Source: Gimesia sp.
GTDB lineage: Bacteria; Planctomycetota; Planctomycetia; Planctomycetales; Planctomycetaceae
Length of the DNA: 64,000 nt
NCBI GenBank assembly: GCA_002706765.1
Contig: PAJV01000058.1
Span: 62,001 to 126,000, forward strand
Direction of reading: 5' to 3'
Of this stretch, positions 27,007-37,487 are shown one piece after another. A model generated the notes under the pieces. That model was given only the letters and a program-made list of their open reading frames with translations. It made no database searches and had not been told where the DNA came from. Both the position numbers and the translations under genes were made by a program. The first letter of the stretch is position 1. Every line of letters begins with the position of its first letter.

Positions 27007-28464
27007 TCAGGCAAAGAGTTCCTGAACTGCTTCCCCTTTGGCATCCTTCGTGACATAAAACGGGCGACCTTCGATATCGAATCCGGTTTGGGGGCTGATC
27101 CCCATGGCAGTCATGATCGTGGCGTGCAGATTTTCAATGGAGACGGGATTTTCAATTGCCATCAGCGGTCGTTCTTCGGCTGTTTTGCCGTAGACAAAGC
27201 CGCGTTTCATGCCACCGCCGAACATCACCACACTCGTTCCCCCGGTGAAATGACGATGCAGACCGTAATGCTTCATCTCGGAAACTTCATCCACCTTCTC
27301 GCGCGCCTGGTCCTTCGCATTGGATCCCGGCTGTCCTTCCATCAACGCATCCCGACTGAATTCTGAGGCGATAATCACCAGCGTCCGGTCGAGTAATCCG
27401 CGTTCTTCAAGATCGAGAATCAACTGGGTTATCGGTGCATCGATTTCTTTATGCATCCGATCCACCGTGGTATGCCCCTCGGCGTGCGTATCCCAATGCA
27501 GAAAAGGTACGTACTCTGTCGTGACTTCCACAAACCGGGCTCCCGATTCCACCAGTCGCCGCGCCAGCAGACAACCGCGTCCGAACCGACCAGTGTCATA
27601 TTTCTGACGTTTCGCTTCCGGCTCCAGAGTAATGTCAAACGCATCCCGTTCCTGGGAACTGAGCAGGCGGTAAGCCTTGTCCATCGATCGCAACATCGAT
27701 TCCTGCTGATAGTCACTCATCAGTTCGCGCTGCGGGCTTTTGTCAATCAAACGACGATACAGCTTGTTACGGTTAACGAACCGCTGTCCCGTCATGCCCT
27801 GCGGCGGACGCACCGAGCGGGCAGCCTCTTCAGGATAAGGCAGATTCAGCGGTCCGAATTCGCTGCCGAAAAAACCGGCCGTGGTGAAAGCCTTGAGTTC
27901 TTCACTCTCACCCACCCCTTCCAGTCGTTGGCCGATATTGATGAAGGCCGGCATGACCGGGTTACGGGGACCTGCCACCCGTGCCATCCACGATCCCAGA
28001 TGCGGGGTTGCCACGGTCTGGGGCGGGACGTAACCGGTATGCCAGTGGTATTGATGGCGGGAATGCAGGATACTGCCGAGATCGGGTTGGACGGCGGAAC
28101 GAATCAGAGTTGCGCGATCCATTACTGAGGCAATTCCTTCCAGCCCTTCACAAATCTGTAAACCATCGACGGCTGTCGGGATCGCGGGAAAGGTGCTCAG
28201 CATGTCGGCGACTTTGAGCCCCTGCTTGAACGGCAGATAGCGTTTCGGATCGAAGGTGTCCGGTGCCGCCATCCCTCCTGCCATCCACAGCAGTATGCAG
28301 CTGTCGGCGCTCGCCTGCGGATGTTTCACGGAACCGGGTTCACTGGCATTCAGCAAACGCGGCGTTCCCGCCATTAAAGCGGCAGCACCGGCGGCACTTA
28401 ACTGCCTGAGAAATTCACGTCGGACAATTTGTGCGGGGGCCTCGGGATCGATTTCAAATGTCAT
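27007..28464 (-). CDS. DUF1501 family protein, Tat-exported
   Basis: 485 residues. A twin-arginine leader (VRREFLRQLSAAGAAALMAG) is followed by a sulfatase/alkaline-phosphatase-like fold typical of DUF1501: SADSCILLWMAGGMAAPDTFDPK, RHQYHWHTGYVPPQ, FVEVTTEYVPFLHWDTH, VIIASEFSR. It pairs with the DUF1549/DUF1553 gene upstream (64 bases apart), an arrangement repeated many times in planctomycete genomes. The pair is thought to act on complex substrates outside the cytoplasm, but neither reaction is known. ATG at 28464 is used; a GTG immediately before it is possible. Confidence 0.9.
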   Translation of the reverse strand: MTFEIDPEAPAQIVRREFLRQLSAAGAAALMAGTPRLLNASEPGSVKHPQASADSCILLWMAGGMAAPDTFDPKRYLPFKQGLKVADMLSTFPAIPTAVDGLQICEGLEGIASVMDRATLIRSAVQPDLGSILHSRHQYHWHTGYVPPQTVATPHLGSWMARVAGPRNPVMPAFINIGQRLEGVGESEELKAFTTAGFFGSEFGPLNLPYPEEAARSVRPPQGMTGQRFVNRNKLYRRLIDKSPQRELMSDYQQESMLRSMDKAYRLLSSQERDAFDITLEPEAKRQKYDTGRFGRGCLLARRLVESGARFVEVTTEYVPFLHWDTHAEGHTTVDRMHKEIDAPITQLILDLEERGLLDRTLVIIASEFSRDALMEGQPGSNAKDQAREKVDEVSEMKHYGLHRHFTGGTSVVMFGGGMKRGFVYGKTAEERPLMAIENPVSIENLHATIMTAMGISPQTGFDIEGRPFYVTKDAKGEAVQELFA

Positions 28465-28528
28465 CACTTGTTCTCACAGAGTTTGAAAATTGTTCTCTGG
28501 TGAATTCATTCAACCATTATACCACAGA

Positions 28529-30949
28529 TCAGCGTATCAGAAAAAACTCGGGCAACATGCAGACCGACCACAACAGATCTTCCACATCAGCGGGCTGCGG
28601 TGAGTCGCCCAGAAGCTGACTCACCAGATCAGATTCTTCTGGCGTCGGTGGTCGCGACAGGGCATACAGAAACAGGTACTCCGTCAGACGTTGCGGATCA
28701 CCGTCCGAATGCTCGATCAGTCGTTTCGCTCCCTCGGTAAAAGCTTCCGCCAGGGAGGCTTCATTGGAAAGATCAATCGCTTCCAGGGTCGTTAACTGGC
28801 TGGGACGCATTGAGACAATCTGCTCGCGCATCGGGCGCCCGAGAGACTTCATTAAAGGCGTATTTTTCAGGAGCGACGCGCGGATCATTGGCTGTTTTCC
28901 CGTTGCGACTTCAGCAAGTCGTTCTCGGACCTGGTCATCAACGATCTCAGTCCACTTGTCTGCCGGTTTCACTATTGTCACGGGTTTCCAGTTTTCTGAA
29001 ATGCGACCCAGACGCCCTTTTCGCTCAGCAGGTACATCAGGGTTCCATTCCCATGATTCATTCGAAGCAATCCAATACTGTTGACCATTCTCCAGTTCGA
29101 TCCGGGCCTCAAACAAGAAACCCGCCGGATTCGGTTTTGTTCCCCCATTTTGTATAACGGCAGTAATCTCATTAATGCCTGGCTTTAAAAACTTGTGCAG
29201 CGACAATTTTCGTATCTGTGCCAGATTCTGCCCCCGGTCGACTTCCTGCCCATTAATATACAGAACATGGGAATTATCACAGGTCAGAACCGCCCCCCCC
29301 CATTTGACTCCAGCAGACAGATCAATCATTCTCCTGACGACAATCGTTTCGTCGGGAGGTGGCGTTTCTTTAGCCGAATCGCCCCAGATCCACCTGGCAT
29401 GGAGTTCAAGTTCCGGTACCTCTGCCTGCTCCACTTTTGTGCGAAAGATCGGGGCATCAAACTTGTCAGGCGCGGCTCCCGTCATCTGCCAGACGCCATC
29501 CAGAAACTGCTCTGCTGTCAGGCGACGGGCACGAGGTCCCCGGTACAGGTAGTCTGAGCTTTCCGCTCCTTCCACGACTTCCACTTGAGACTGATATGCT
29601 TCCGAAGTGGCGATCAGTTCCAGGATCTGCTTCAAATTGTATTTTTGATCCCTTAACGACACAGCCAGGTAGTCCAGCAGATCCTCGTCCCAGGGCCTGG
29701 TCTGCATCGCATCCAGCGGATGGACGATGCCCCGTCCCAGTAGACGATGCCAGAGCCGATTCACAATCGTACGCGTAAATCGCCCATTATCCGGATGAGT
29801 CATCAGATCTGCCAGTCGCTGCAGGCGGATCTCACGTGAGGCGCTGGCATCGATCTTACCGAGTTCCGGAAAGAGCCAGCTGGCCTGTGCCGTCTTGCCG
29901 ATGGGTTTGTCGCAGCGATGAATCTCCAGGTCGCGTTCCGCATAGATCGCCGCCAGTCCGTACGACTCTTCCAGTGTCCAGCGGTCAATAAAACTGTCGT
30001 GGCACGAAGCACATTTCAGATTGATCCCCAGAAACGCCTGCCCCAGGCTCTGGGCGAATTGAATCTCAACGGTCTGTCCTGCAGACACATTGCCGCGCCA
30101 CTTGATCCCGTCTATGAACCCGCGACTGTCTTTCGAAGGGGGCGCAATTAATTCCTGGGTCAGCTGATCGAATGGTTTGTTGTATAACAGCGATTCATAC
30201 AACCAGCCGGAAACCTGTTTTCGCCCGCCGGTAATGAAGCCCGTCCCGCTGTAATCGTTTCTCAACAGATCGTTAAAGAACGACAGCCAGTGATCAGCGT
30301 AAGCCGTATCATCTGCGAGTAACTCCCGGATTTTCAGCGTCCGTTTGTCAACAGAGCAGTCTGCCAGAAAGGCTTTCAACTCTTCCGGAGTGGGAAGCAA
30401 CCCCACCAGGTCGAGATGCACCCGCCGCAGAAAAGTCGCATCATCTATGGGAGCAGGACGCGGCAGTTCATGCTGCGACAGATATCGATCGATCAGCCGG
30501 TCAATCGGATGGTTGCGACAGTCTTCAGCCAGCGGAAGATCAGGGCGACGCGGTTTCAAAGGTGGTTCGTAAGCAACAATGCCAAATGAATAACCGGCTT
30601 CCCAGGGCAGGTCTGCGGAGATCCACTGTTTGAGTGTCGCTACTTCTTTGGCTGAAAGACGCGGCTTGTCTCGGGGGGGCATCTGCATTTCTGGATCGCG
30701 GGACTGGACCAATTCGAGCACATAAGAAGCCTCGGGCTTCTGGGGATCGACAAAGCCGGATTCCAGCCACAATTTGCGGGTATTCAGGGAAAAGGAACCT
30801 TTCGCCTCGCGACCGCCGTGACATCCGGCGCAGTGTTTCTTCAGAATCGGTACGACCTCGTGAGCGAAGTCAACCGGGCTGGCGAGAACGAATGAGGTGA
30901 CGTCGATCAGCAGGACAATCACAACAGGTATTATATAGCGTGATATCAT
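28529..30949 (-). CDS. DUF1549/DUF1553 protein with planctomycete cytochrome c-like domain
   Basis: 806 residues. After a signal peptide, a single heme-binding site HCAGCH (Cys40, Cys43, His44) lies in the PSCyt1-type domain, with DPEMQMPPRDKPRLS providing a candidate second heme ligand (Met). DUF1549 follows (~150-350; HPIDRLIDRYLSQHELPRPAPIDDATFLRRVHLDLVGLLPTPEE), with CASCHDSF as a second CxxCH inside it. DUF1553 follows with NRLWHRLLGRGIVHPLDAM. A carbohydrate-binding-like insert spans ~505-640. It is the first gene of the DUF1549-DUF1501 operon. A redox role at the cell surface is inferred from the heme motifs only. Confidence 0.9.
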   Translation of the reverse strand: MISRYIIPVVIVLLIDVTSFVLASPVDFAHEVVPILKKHCAGCHGGREAKGSFSLNTRKLWLESGFVDPQKPEASYVLELVQSRDPEMQMPPRDKPRLSAKEVATLKQWISADLPWEAGYSFGIVAYEPPLKPRRPDLPLAEDCRNHPIDRLIDRYLSQHELPRPAPIDDATFLRRVHLDLVGLLPTPEELKAFLADCSVDKRTLKIRELLADDTAYADHWLSFFNDLLRNDYSGTGFITGGRKQVSGWLYESLLYNKPFDQLTQELIAPPSKDSRGFIDGIKWRGNVSAGQTVEIQFAQSLGQAFLGINLKCASCHDSFIDRWTLEESYGLAAIYAERDLEIHRCDKPIGKTAQASWLFPELGKIDASASREIRLQRLADLMTHPDNGRFTRTIVNRLWHRLLGRGIVHPLDAMQTRPWDEDLLDYLAVSLRDQKYNLKQILELIATSEAYQSQVEVVEGAESSDYLYRGPRARRLTAEQFLDGVWQMTGAAPDKFDAPIFRTKVEQAEVPELELHARWIWGDSAKETPPPDETIVVRRMIDLSAGVKWGGAVLTCDNSHVLYINGQEVDRGQNLAQIRKLSLHKFLKPGINEITAVIQNGGTKPNPAGFLFEARIELENGQQYWIASNESWEWNPDVPAERKGRLGRISENWKPVTIVKPADKWTEIVDDQVRERLAEVATGKQPMIRASLLKNTPLMKSLGRPMREQIVSMRPSQLTTLEAIDLSNEASLAEAFTEGAKRLIEHSDGDPQRLTEYLFLYALSRPPTPEESDLVSQLLGDSPQPADVEDLLWSVCMLPEFFLIR

Positions 30950-31326
30950 GGGCGAGTCTGTTGCAGGATCGGAAATAGATGTTCGGCAAGGCCTTCACTA
31001 TATCACACCTCAACCGGCAATCGCAAATTGCTTTTCGAGGTTCTCAAATGCGTTTCAGGCAGGCTCCCACAAAATCCGGAAGCAGGTTCAGGCGACTGAC
31101 TAACATAGCAGCCTCATTTCCTGTCCGCACACGGAATGGCTGCGATCCCCCCATCCACCAGTCAGCGCAGACAAAATTATCATTTTTTCTGCATTTCCTG
31201 TGAACTTATATTAACTATCGGGAGATGCCTGTTGTACACTGGCCCCTTTCTCTGTCACAGTTTTTTAACAATATTTACGATAACAGAACAGCAGCCTGAG
31301 TTTCTCACGGCTGACATTGATGACAT
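30950..31326. other. Divergent intergenic region
   Basis: 377 bases between the DUF1549 gene and the GYF-domain gene. No gene, repeat or strong hairpin was recognised. Promoters for both directions must lie here. Confidence 0.5.
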
Positions 31327-32418
31327 ATGGCAACTGAGTGGTATTGCAAGCGGTCCGACGAAGAACTGGGGCCTTATACATTTCGTGAACTGGTGGAAAT
31401 GATCCGCGAGGAACAGCTCGCTCCGGAAACGCAGGTGCGTCCTCACTACCTGGATGACTGGCAGCGAGCGGACTCGGTCGTCGGCCTGTACTACATGGCG
31501 CGGCGTGATCCTGATACCATCCCTGTCTCTGCCGGGATCAATGCAGAACCGCCCGGCGATACAGCCGACCTGGAAGACCTGGATGCGTTTCTGTCTGATT
31601 CTGTTGAGCCAGGCACTGATTCCGAGCCACGTACGGACCAGCCAGGCTGGTTACGACGTCTCCTCTCCTTACGAAACAGTAAAATCCCGCCGGTTCCCAT
31701 CCATTCCGAACAGGAAGCCGGCATGTCCGCTTCTGCAACTGACTCGGTGCTGGCCGAAAACCCGAATCTTCCCCCAGGTGAAACCGCAGAGGAACAGTCT
31801 GACGAAGCCGAGACGGGGGCCTACTCTGACGAAGTCTGGAGCACGACCGTCAAGGCTGCCGTGGATCGGGTTGATGAGCGGGCTCCCCAACAGGAAGAGC
31901 TACCGCCGCCCCGCCAGAACGTACTGAATATCCGCTTCTCTTTTCTGTCCGGCGCGCTGGTGAAACGAGCCCTGTTTGTGTTGGTACTGATTCTGTGTGT
32001 CAGTGCGGGAACTGTGGGAGTTGTCAACTGGCTGGGAGAGGGGCAATTCTATTTTCCCTTTGTGGGCCCTGTTTCACCACTTCTATTCCTCTTATATACA
32101 AGCGGTGCGCTGCTGACGATTGCCATCATCACACCTCTGCTGTTTTTGATCTCAGCATCTTACCTGCGACTGGGATATAAACTGCTGACCGCCGGTGTCA
32201 TGACCACAGCGGCCGCCTGGTTCCTGCTCAACTGGAAAGAACAGCACAATCAGATCTTTCCCTCGCGGGAACCGACCGAAGCCAAACTGTTGTTTCCCCT
32301 GATCGGAGAATGTTCTGAATTCTCCTACTGGATGTACTTTGCGGATGTCGTCATTTTTGTTGCAGTATTGACCTATCTAACGGCCTGGTTTCTGGAGTCT
32401 CGTGCTGATGAAGTCTAA
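31327..32418 (+). CDS. GYF_2-domain integral membrane protein
   Basis: 363 residues. Residues 1-55 are a GYF_2-like domain (EWYCKRSDEELGPYTFRELVEMIREEQLAPETQV), probably binding proline-rich peptides. An acidic, low-complexity linker (~60-210) follows, then four or five membrane segments (from RALFVLVLILCVSAGTVG to VVIFVAVLTYLTAWFL). The topology suggests a cytoplasmic binding domain tethered to the membrane. Its stop overlaps the DUF1559 start by 11 bases, so it probably works with that pseudopilin and the EF-hand protein. I do not recognise a named function. Confidence 0.8.
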   Translation: MATEWYCKRSDEELGPYTFRELVEMIREEQLAPETQVRPHYLDDWQRADSVVGLYYMARRDPDTIPVSAGINAEPPGDTADLEDLDAFLSDSVEPGTDSEPRTDQPGWLRRLLSLRNSKIPPVPIHSEQEAGMSASATDSVLAENPNLPPGETAEEQSDEAETGAYSDEVWSTTVKAAVDRVDERAPQQEELPPPRQNVLNIRFSFLSGALVKRALFVLVLILCVSAGTVGVVNWLGEGQFYFPFVGPVSPLLFLLYTSGALLTIAIITPLLFLISASYLRLGYKLLTAGVMTTAAAWFLLNWKEQHNQIFPSREPTEAKLLFPLIGECSEFSYWMYFADVVIFVAVLTYLTAWFLESRADEV

Positions 32419-33484
32419 GCGGATCATTTCAGATTCTAATACGAAGCGTGCAGCAGTCTCTCCGGCGGGTTTTACGATTATTGAACTGGTCGTCGCGACT
32501 GCCGTCATTGGTCTGCTGATCGGACTGACGCTGCCGGCAATTCAGACGGCCCGCAATTCAGCGCGGCAGTTACAATGCTTAAACAATATGCGAAATGTCG
32601 GTATCGCCTTGCTGCAGAACACGGACACGGCCCAGCGGTTTCCGGCATGTGGCTATTTCGGGGATGGCACACCAGCCACCTTTGGTCAGTATCGCAGTTG
32701 GGTCGTCGATCTGCTTCCCTACCTCGACCAGGCCCAGATCTATAACAACTGGGACTTTGAGAAATCCTGCAAGGACCCGGTCAACATCCCCCTCGCCGGT
32801 CAGCATATTCCCATCATTACCTGTCCCGATGATCTCAGTGTCACACCGGGACAGGGAAATCTCTCGTATGTGCTCAATGGTGGCATCGGATTCACAGCCC
32901 AGATCGGCGGCGTCCATAACTGTCCCGTGGATGGTCGTGGCAGGCGTCTAGACCTGAACGGCAATGGAATCATCTGCCATTCCTCTACCGCTGATGAAGG
33001 TGTTCCCTCCGACCGGGACCTCTTTTTTTACATGGGTCTCTTTTATAACGAGACCTGGAAAGGAGAAACCCGCGCGGATCGCCACTACACGATGGCTGGA
33101 ATTACCGACGGAGCCTCCAACACCCTGTTGATTTCTGAAAATCTCCGCACGGGATATGACCCGGAAAGCTGGACTGCGAACTGGTCGTCGCCCAGCCCGT
33201 TTCTCACCAGTTTTTATATCGGCGATCCCTGCCTGAACGGTCGATGTACGACAGGCAACGTGGACTACAACCTCGCTAATTCGGGAACCTCTGCGATCAA
33301 TGCCGGCATCAAACAAGCCGAAGGTAGAGCCCCCTTCCCCAGTTCACTGCATGCGGGGGGCGTCAACGTCGGTTATTGCGACGGACATTTTGCCTTCCTG
33401 TCAGAAAAGATTGACGGCAAAGTCTACGCGGCGCTCGCCAGCCCCCAGGGCCAGGCACTGGCGGGAACCCTGCTGGAACAATAA
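32408..33484 (+). CDS. Divergent DUF1559 pseudopilin-like protein
   Basis: 358 residues. The N-terminus AGFTIIELVVATAVIGLLIGLTLPAIQ has the prepilin G-F-T-x-I-E-L site but differs from the near-invariant form seen in the other three DUF1559 proteins here. The C-terminal HAGGVNVGYCDGHFAFLSEKID hallmark is kept. A mid-domain insert (VDGRGRRLDLNGNGI) is unusual. The ATG at 32408 lies inside the end of the GYF gene, and the EF-hand gene begins 34 bases downstream. This stable three-gene setting suggests a specific partner role rather than one of the many free-standing copies. Confidence 0.85.
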   Translation: MKSKRIISDSNTKRAAVSPAGFTIIELVVATAVIGLLIGLTLPAIQTARNSARQLQCLNNMRNVGIALLQNTDTAQRFPACGYFGDGTPATFGQYRSWVVDLLPYLDQAQIYNNWDFEKSCKDPVNIPLAGQHIPIITCPDDLSVTPGQGNLSYVLNGGIGFTAQIGGVHNCPVDGRGRRLDLNGNGIICHSSTADEGVPSDRDLFFYMGLFYNETWKGETRADRHYTMAGITDGASNTLLISENLRTGYDPESWTANWSSPSPFLTSFYIGDPCLNGRCTTGNVDYNLANSGTSAINAGIKQAEGRAPFPSSLHAGGVNVGYCDGHFAFLSEKIDGKVYAALASPQGQALAGTLLEQ

Positions 33485-33518
33485 CCATTTGAAAACCATT
33501 TGAAATAGTGACTTTTCT

Positions 33519-36500
33519 ATGAATTTCTCTTCGTTTCCATCTGTCCGGTTTGAAGTCAACTACCGTACGCTCTGCTGCTGTTTCTACCCGATCCTGCTGC
33601 TGATCCTGACTGCTACCCCCACAGCGGCAGCCGACACAATAGACGAACAGTTTCAAAAACTGGACACCAATGCGGATGCAAGTCTGACGTTAGCAGAGTT
33701 CATGGAAGCCAAATCATTCAGCAAGCCGGAGTTGGCCCGACAGGCATTCACAGTAAGTGATTTTGACAGAAACGGGAAACTCACGCTGGCAGAATTCCAG
33801 ACAGTCAACGGGATAACCACCCCAGCAAACCGGGGTGCCGTCCCTGACCCGGTTGCCCTGTTCGCTGAAGCTGCAAAACGCAAATGGACCGTCATTCAGA
33901 AAGCCGCGGATGCCAGCCAGGACGGACAGCTCTCACAGGCAGAATGGCCGACAGTCGAACTCAAACAACAGCTTCCTCCGCTGGCCGATCTCAAATTCGC
34001 AGTCTGGGATCAGGATCAGAACGGACAGGTCACCACCGAAGAGGCAGAACTCCTGCTCGACATTGCCTACGGTATGAAACACAGTGATGGCTCGCTCCTG
34101 CGGGCAGACAATGGCTGGGTCGTCTATCGTTCCTATCTGACCCGTACGGATAAAAACAACGATAACCAACTTTCAAAAGCAGAATACCTGCCTTCCATCC
34201 GCTGGCCCGAAGAAAAAGTACTCGCCCTGTTTGAGGAGCTGGATGTTGATCAGAACGATTCGCTGAGTGTTTCCGAACTGACAAAATCGACGACATCCTA
34301 TATTGATGAAGTGACATTTTTTCTCAGGAGTGACAAAGACTTTGATGGCTTCCTCAGCAGAGAAGAACTGTTAAAGATCGGTTTAAACAGCGCCTCCGAA
34401 GCACGCTTGAATCATGCGTTCCCTGCGTTTGATCAAGATGGGGACGGCAAATTTTCGTTGAGTGAATTTCGACTGGCGCCGGTAGGCTGCTTTTATGTCA
34501 CGCTGCGAATGTATAACCAGAAAGATCAGGACCACGACGCACGCCTTTCCTGGCAGGAATTTTATACGGAACCCGCCCCCCAGTTAATCGGACTGGTCTG
34601 GGAGCTGTTTACACGTTTTGACCGTGACAAGAGTGGCCAGCTGGAGTTGAATGAATACGAATTTCAGATCGACATGTCGCAGATCAAACCCGAACACGCT
34701 TTCACGGCGTATGATAAAAATAATGATGGTCAACTGACCTGGGAAGAGCATCTGCCACAGGTTGCCAGCGTGAAACCTCAGCTGGCTAAACGAAACTTCC
34801 AGGTTGTGGATTTTGATGGAAACGGGACACTCTCACTGCAGGAATATCAGACGTTGCCCGACCTGTTCGCCCCCCGGGATCGCGGAACGATACCTGACCC
34901 GTTCGCGGACCTGGCGCAAGCTGCGCACCGGGCATGGGAAAACATCCAACAGGCCGCCGATACGAACGCCGATGGTCAGATTACAAAAAACGAGTGGCCT
35001 GACTCTGCGCTACAGAAGCAGATTCCCTCTCTGGCAAAACTCGATTTTTCCAGCTGGGATGCCAACCGGGATGGTTTCGTCTCTTCTGCTGAAGCCAGCC
35101 TGCTGATCGATATTGCCTACGGCATGAAACACGTTGATGGTTTTCCCCTGCGAGCCTCCAATGGGAAGGTGCTCTATCGTTTTTATATCGAACGGACCGA
35201 CAAAGATGGAGATCATCGACTCTCGCAGGCGGAATACCTGCCTTCCATCAGACTGCCTGCCGAACAGGTTCTGAAAAACTTTCAACAGATGGATGCCGAC
35301 CAGGATGGGTTTTTGACCTACCGGGAAATGTCCACCGCTTCCTCAACGAATATTGACGAATTCAATTTATTTCTGAGTCGAGACCGTAACCTGGATGGTT
35401 TCCTGGATGCGGAAGAACTGGGAAAAATCAATTCCAATGACTCCACAAAAGGACGGCTGCCCCAGGGAATGGCAGAATTTGACGACAACAGCGATGGCAA
35501 GTTATCGCTGCGGGAATTCCGACTGGCCCCGATCGGCTCAAGCTATATCACTCTGCGGGTCTTTGACCGCGAAGAGCAGGAGCATGATGCGAGTCTTACC
35601 TGGCAGGAATTTTATGCCGAACCCTCACCCCAGCTGATCGGTATCGCCTGGGAAATGTTTCAGCGATATGACCGCAATCAGAATGGCCTGCTGGAGCCGG
35701 ATGAATTTGAATTTCAGACCGATTTTTCGAAAATGAAACCCACAGCAGCCTTTGCTATGAATGACCTGGATCGGGACGGATCACTGACGGAAAAAGAATA
35801 CCTCGCCAAAGTGGCTCCTGCCTCCACCGCAGCCGCGCGGCGCGACTTCCACCTTGTTGATTTTGATCAGAACGGCAAACTCTCGAAGCAAGAATATCGC
35901 GCCCTCCCCGATTTATTACCGATCGAGCAGAGAGGGCCTGTCCCCGATCCTGTCGCGGACCTGGCTGCAACAGCACAGCGGACCTGGCAGCAGATCTTCA
36001 AAACCGCCGATTCCAATTCCGACGGCCAGCTCACCTACTGGGAATGGCCCGACGATGAACTCGAACAAAAACTTCCTCCCCTGTCAAAAGTGGCATTCCG
36101 AGTATGGGATGCCGATCAGAACGGCAAAGTGAATCGCAAAGAAGCAGACAGACTGATCGAGATTGCTTATGGAATGCGGCACATCACCGGGGCACCGCTG
36201 CGGAGTTCGAATGGTCGCGTGATGTATCATTCCTATATTTCACATGCAGACAAGGATGGAGACCACCAGCTGTCAGTCAATGAATTCCTGCGTTCGATCC
36301 ATAAGCCTCCACAGGAAGTCTTTACCATTTTTCGCGAACTGGATACGGACCAAAGCCAGAACCTGAGCTATCGGGAACTGGCAAAGTCACCGCTGTCTAA
36401 TATTGATGAGCTGAAATTCTTTCAACGTAGCGATACCAGCCTGGATGGTCGCTTGAGTAAGGAAGAACTGGCAAAGGTCAACTCAAACGATTCCACAAAG

Positions 36501-37151
36501 GAACGAGTTCCCCAGGGGATGGCTGCCTTTGACAGCGACGGAGACGGCTATTTCTCACTGCAGGAATTCCGTCTGTCCCCCATGGGCTGTAACTATGTCA
36601 CCATGCGCGTGTATGGCAGGCAGGATGAAGACCATGATGGTCAGATTTCCTGGGAAGAGTTTTACCTGGAAGAATCCCCTCAGCTCATCGGCCTGGCCTG
36701 GGAACTGTTTCAGAGATTTGATCGAAACCAAAATGGCTGGCTGGAATTCGAGGAAATTGAATTTCGCTACGACGCGACCAGAATCCCTGCAGATAAATAC
36801 TTCACAGTCATCGACCTCGACCAGAATAAAGCGATCAGCTTCTCTGAAATCTTTTCCGAAGAAAAACCCGAGGAAAGCAATGTCGTCAAATCCCGCGACT
36901 ACGAAATTCGTTATACGCAGGCAGACAGGCATTTTCAGCAAAGCGATCGGAATCAGGACCAGCTGCTGGACCGGGAAGAATACCAGCTGTTTCATCAGGC
37001 AGAACAGCAGGCGGCTGAACAACTACGTCGAGATAAAGGCCTGGCGCCGGCTGACAATATTACCTGGTTGTTCCCGCTGATCGTCTCTTTGAATGGAGTC
37101 CTGCTGCTGGGAGTGATCTCCTTCGTCGTCCGTCGTAAATTCAGCAGGTAA
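33519..37151 (+). CDS. Giant EF-hand protein with three 350-residue repeats
   Basis: 1210 residues. A signal or anchor segment (CCCFYPILLLILTATPTAAA) is followed by three repeats in exact register. The anchor DPxADLA falls at residues 109, 459 and 809, and QLIG(L/I)xWE at 355, 705 and 1055. Each unit holds roughly nine EF-hand loops such as DFDRNGKLTLAEF, DQDGDGKFSLSEF and DRDKSGQLELNEY, many with all calcium-binding positions. A partial fourth unit (~1093-1165) is followed by a C-terminal membrane segment (LIVSLNGVLLLGVISFVVRRKFSR). It should be a calcium-loaded surface or periplasmic rod anchored at the C-terminus. Neighbours are the GYF and DUF1559 genes. Confidence 0.88.
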   Translation: MNFSSFPSVRFEVNYRTLCCCFYPILLLILTATPTAAADTIDEQFQKLDTNADASLTLAEFMEAKSFSKPELARQAFTVSDFDRNGKLTLAEFQTVNGITTPANRGAVPDPVALFAEAAKRKWTVIQKAADASQDGQLSQAEWPTVELKQQLPPLADLKFAVWDQDQNGQVTTEEAELLLDIAYGMKHSDGSLLRADNGWVVYRSYLTRTDKNNDNQLSKAEYLPSIRWPEEKVLALFEELDVDQNDSLSVSELTKSTTSYIDEVTFFLRSDKDFDGFLSREELLKIGLNSASEARLNHAFPAFDQDGDGKFSLSEFRLAPVGCFYVTLRMYNQKDQDHDARLSWQEFYTEPAPQLIGLVWELFTRFDRDKSGQLELNEYEFQIDMSQIKPEHAFTAYDKNNDGQLTWEEHLPQVASVKPQLAKRNFQVVDFDGNGTLSLQEYQTLPDLFAPRDRGTIPDPFADLAQAAHRAWENIQQAADTNADGQITKNEWPDSALQKQIPSLAKLDFSSWDANRDGFVSSAEASLLIDIAYGMKHVDGFPLRASNGKVLYRFYIERTDKDGDHRLSQAEYLPSIRLPAEQVLKNFQQMDADQDGFLTYREMSTASSTNIDEFNLFLSRDRNLDGFLDAEELGKINSNDSTKGRLPQGMAEFDDNSDGKLSLREFRLAPIGSSYITLRVFDREEQEHDASLTWQEFYAEPSPQLIGIAWEMFQRYDRNQNGLLEPDEFEFQTDFSKMKPTAAFAMNDLDRDGSLTEKEYLAKVAPASTAAARRDFHLVDFDQNGKLSKQEYRALPDLLPIEQRGPVPDPVADLAATAQRTWQQIFKTADSNSDGQLTYWEWPDDELEQKLPPLSKVAFRVWDADQNGKVNRKEADRLIEIAYGMRHITGAPLRSSNGRVMYHSYISHADKDGDHQLSVNEFLRSIHKPPQEVFTIFRELDTDQSQNLSYRELAKSPLSNIDELKFFQRSDTSLDGRLSKEELAKVNSNDSTKERVPQGMAAFDSDGDGYFSLQEFRLSPMGCNYVTMRVYGRQDEDHDGQISWEEFYLEESPQLIGLAWELFQRFDRNQNGWLEFEEIEFRYDATRIPADKYFTVIDLDQNKAISFSEIFSEEKPEESNVVKSRDYEIRYTQADRHFQQSDRNQDQLLDREEYQLFHQAEQQAAEQLRRDKGLAPADNITWLFPLIVSLNGVLLLGVISFVVRRKFSR

Positions 37152-37487
37152 GCTGCGACATTCTGACTTTGTCTCTCACAGCGGTCCTGGAATAGCGTTC
37201 CTAAGTACAAGGAAGACCACCTCTTCCTGTCGGTCATTTTGTCCTAAATCCAGGTCGTTCAAAGGAAAGATCCCGCGCTTTCCTGGTCGCTGCCTGATCG
37301 CTGAGAAACCAGAAAGATCGCTCAGCGACCTCCCCCCTGGTTGCTTTCGAGACAGTCATACTGCGCCGGGCCTCTGCTGTTTTTCACGCCGGGCAGTGGG
37401 CTCCAGAACCTTGCCTATGTACAGCGAATTTCCGATCCCCATTTCCAGCCGGAACTGGACATTTTTCGCAGTGAATCTCCCATGAAT

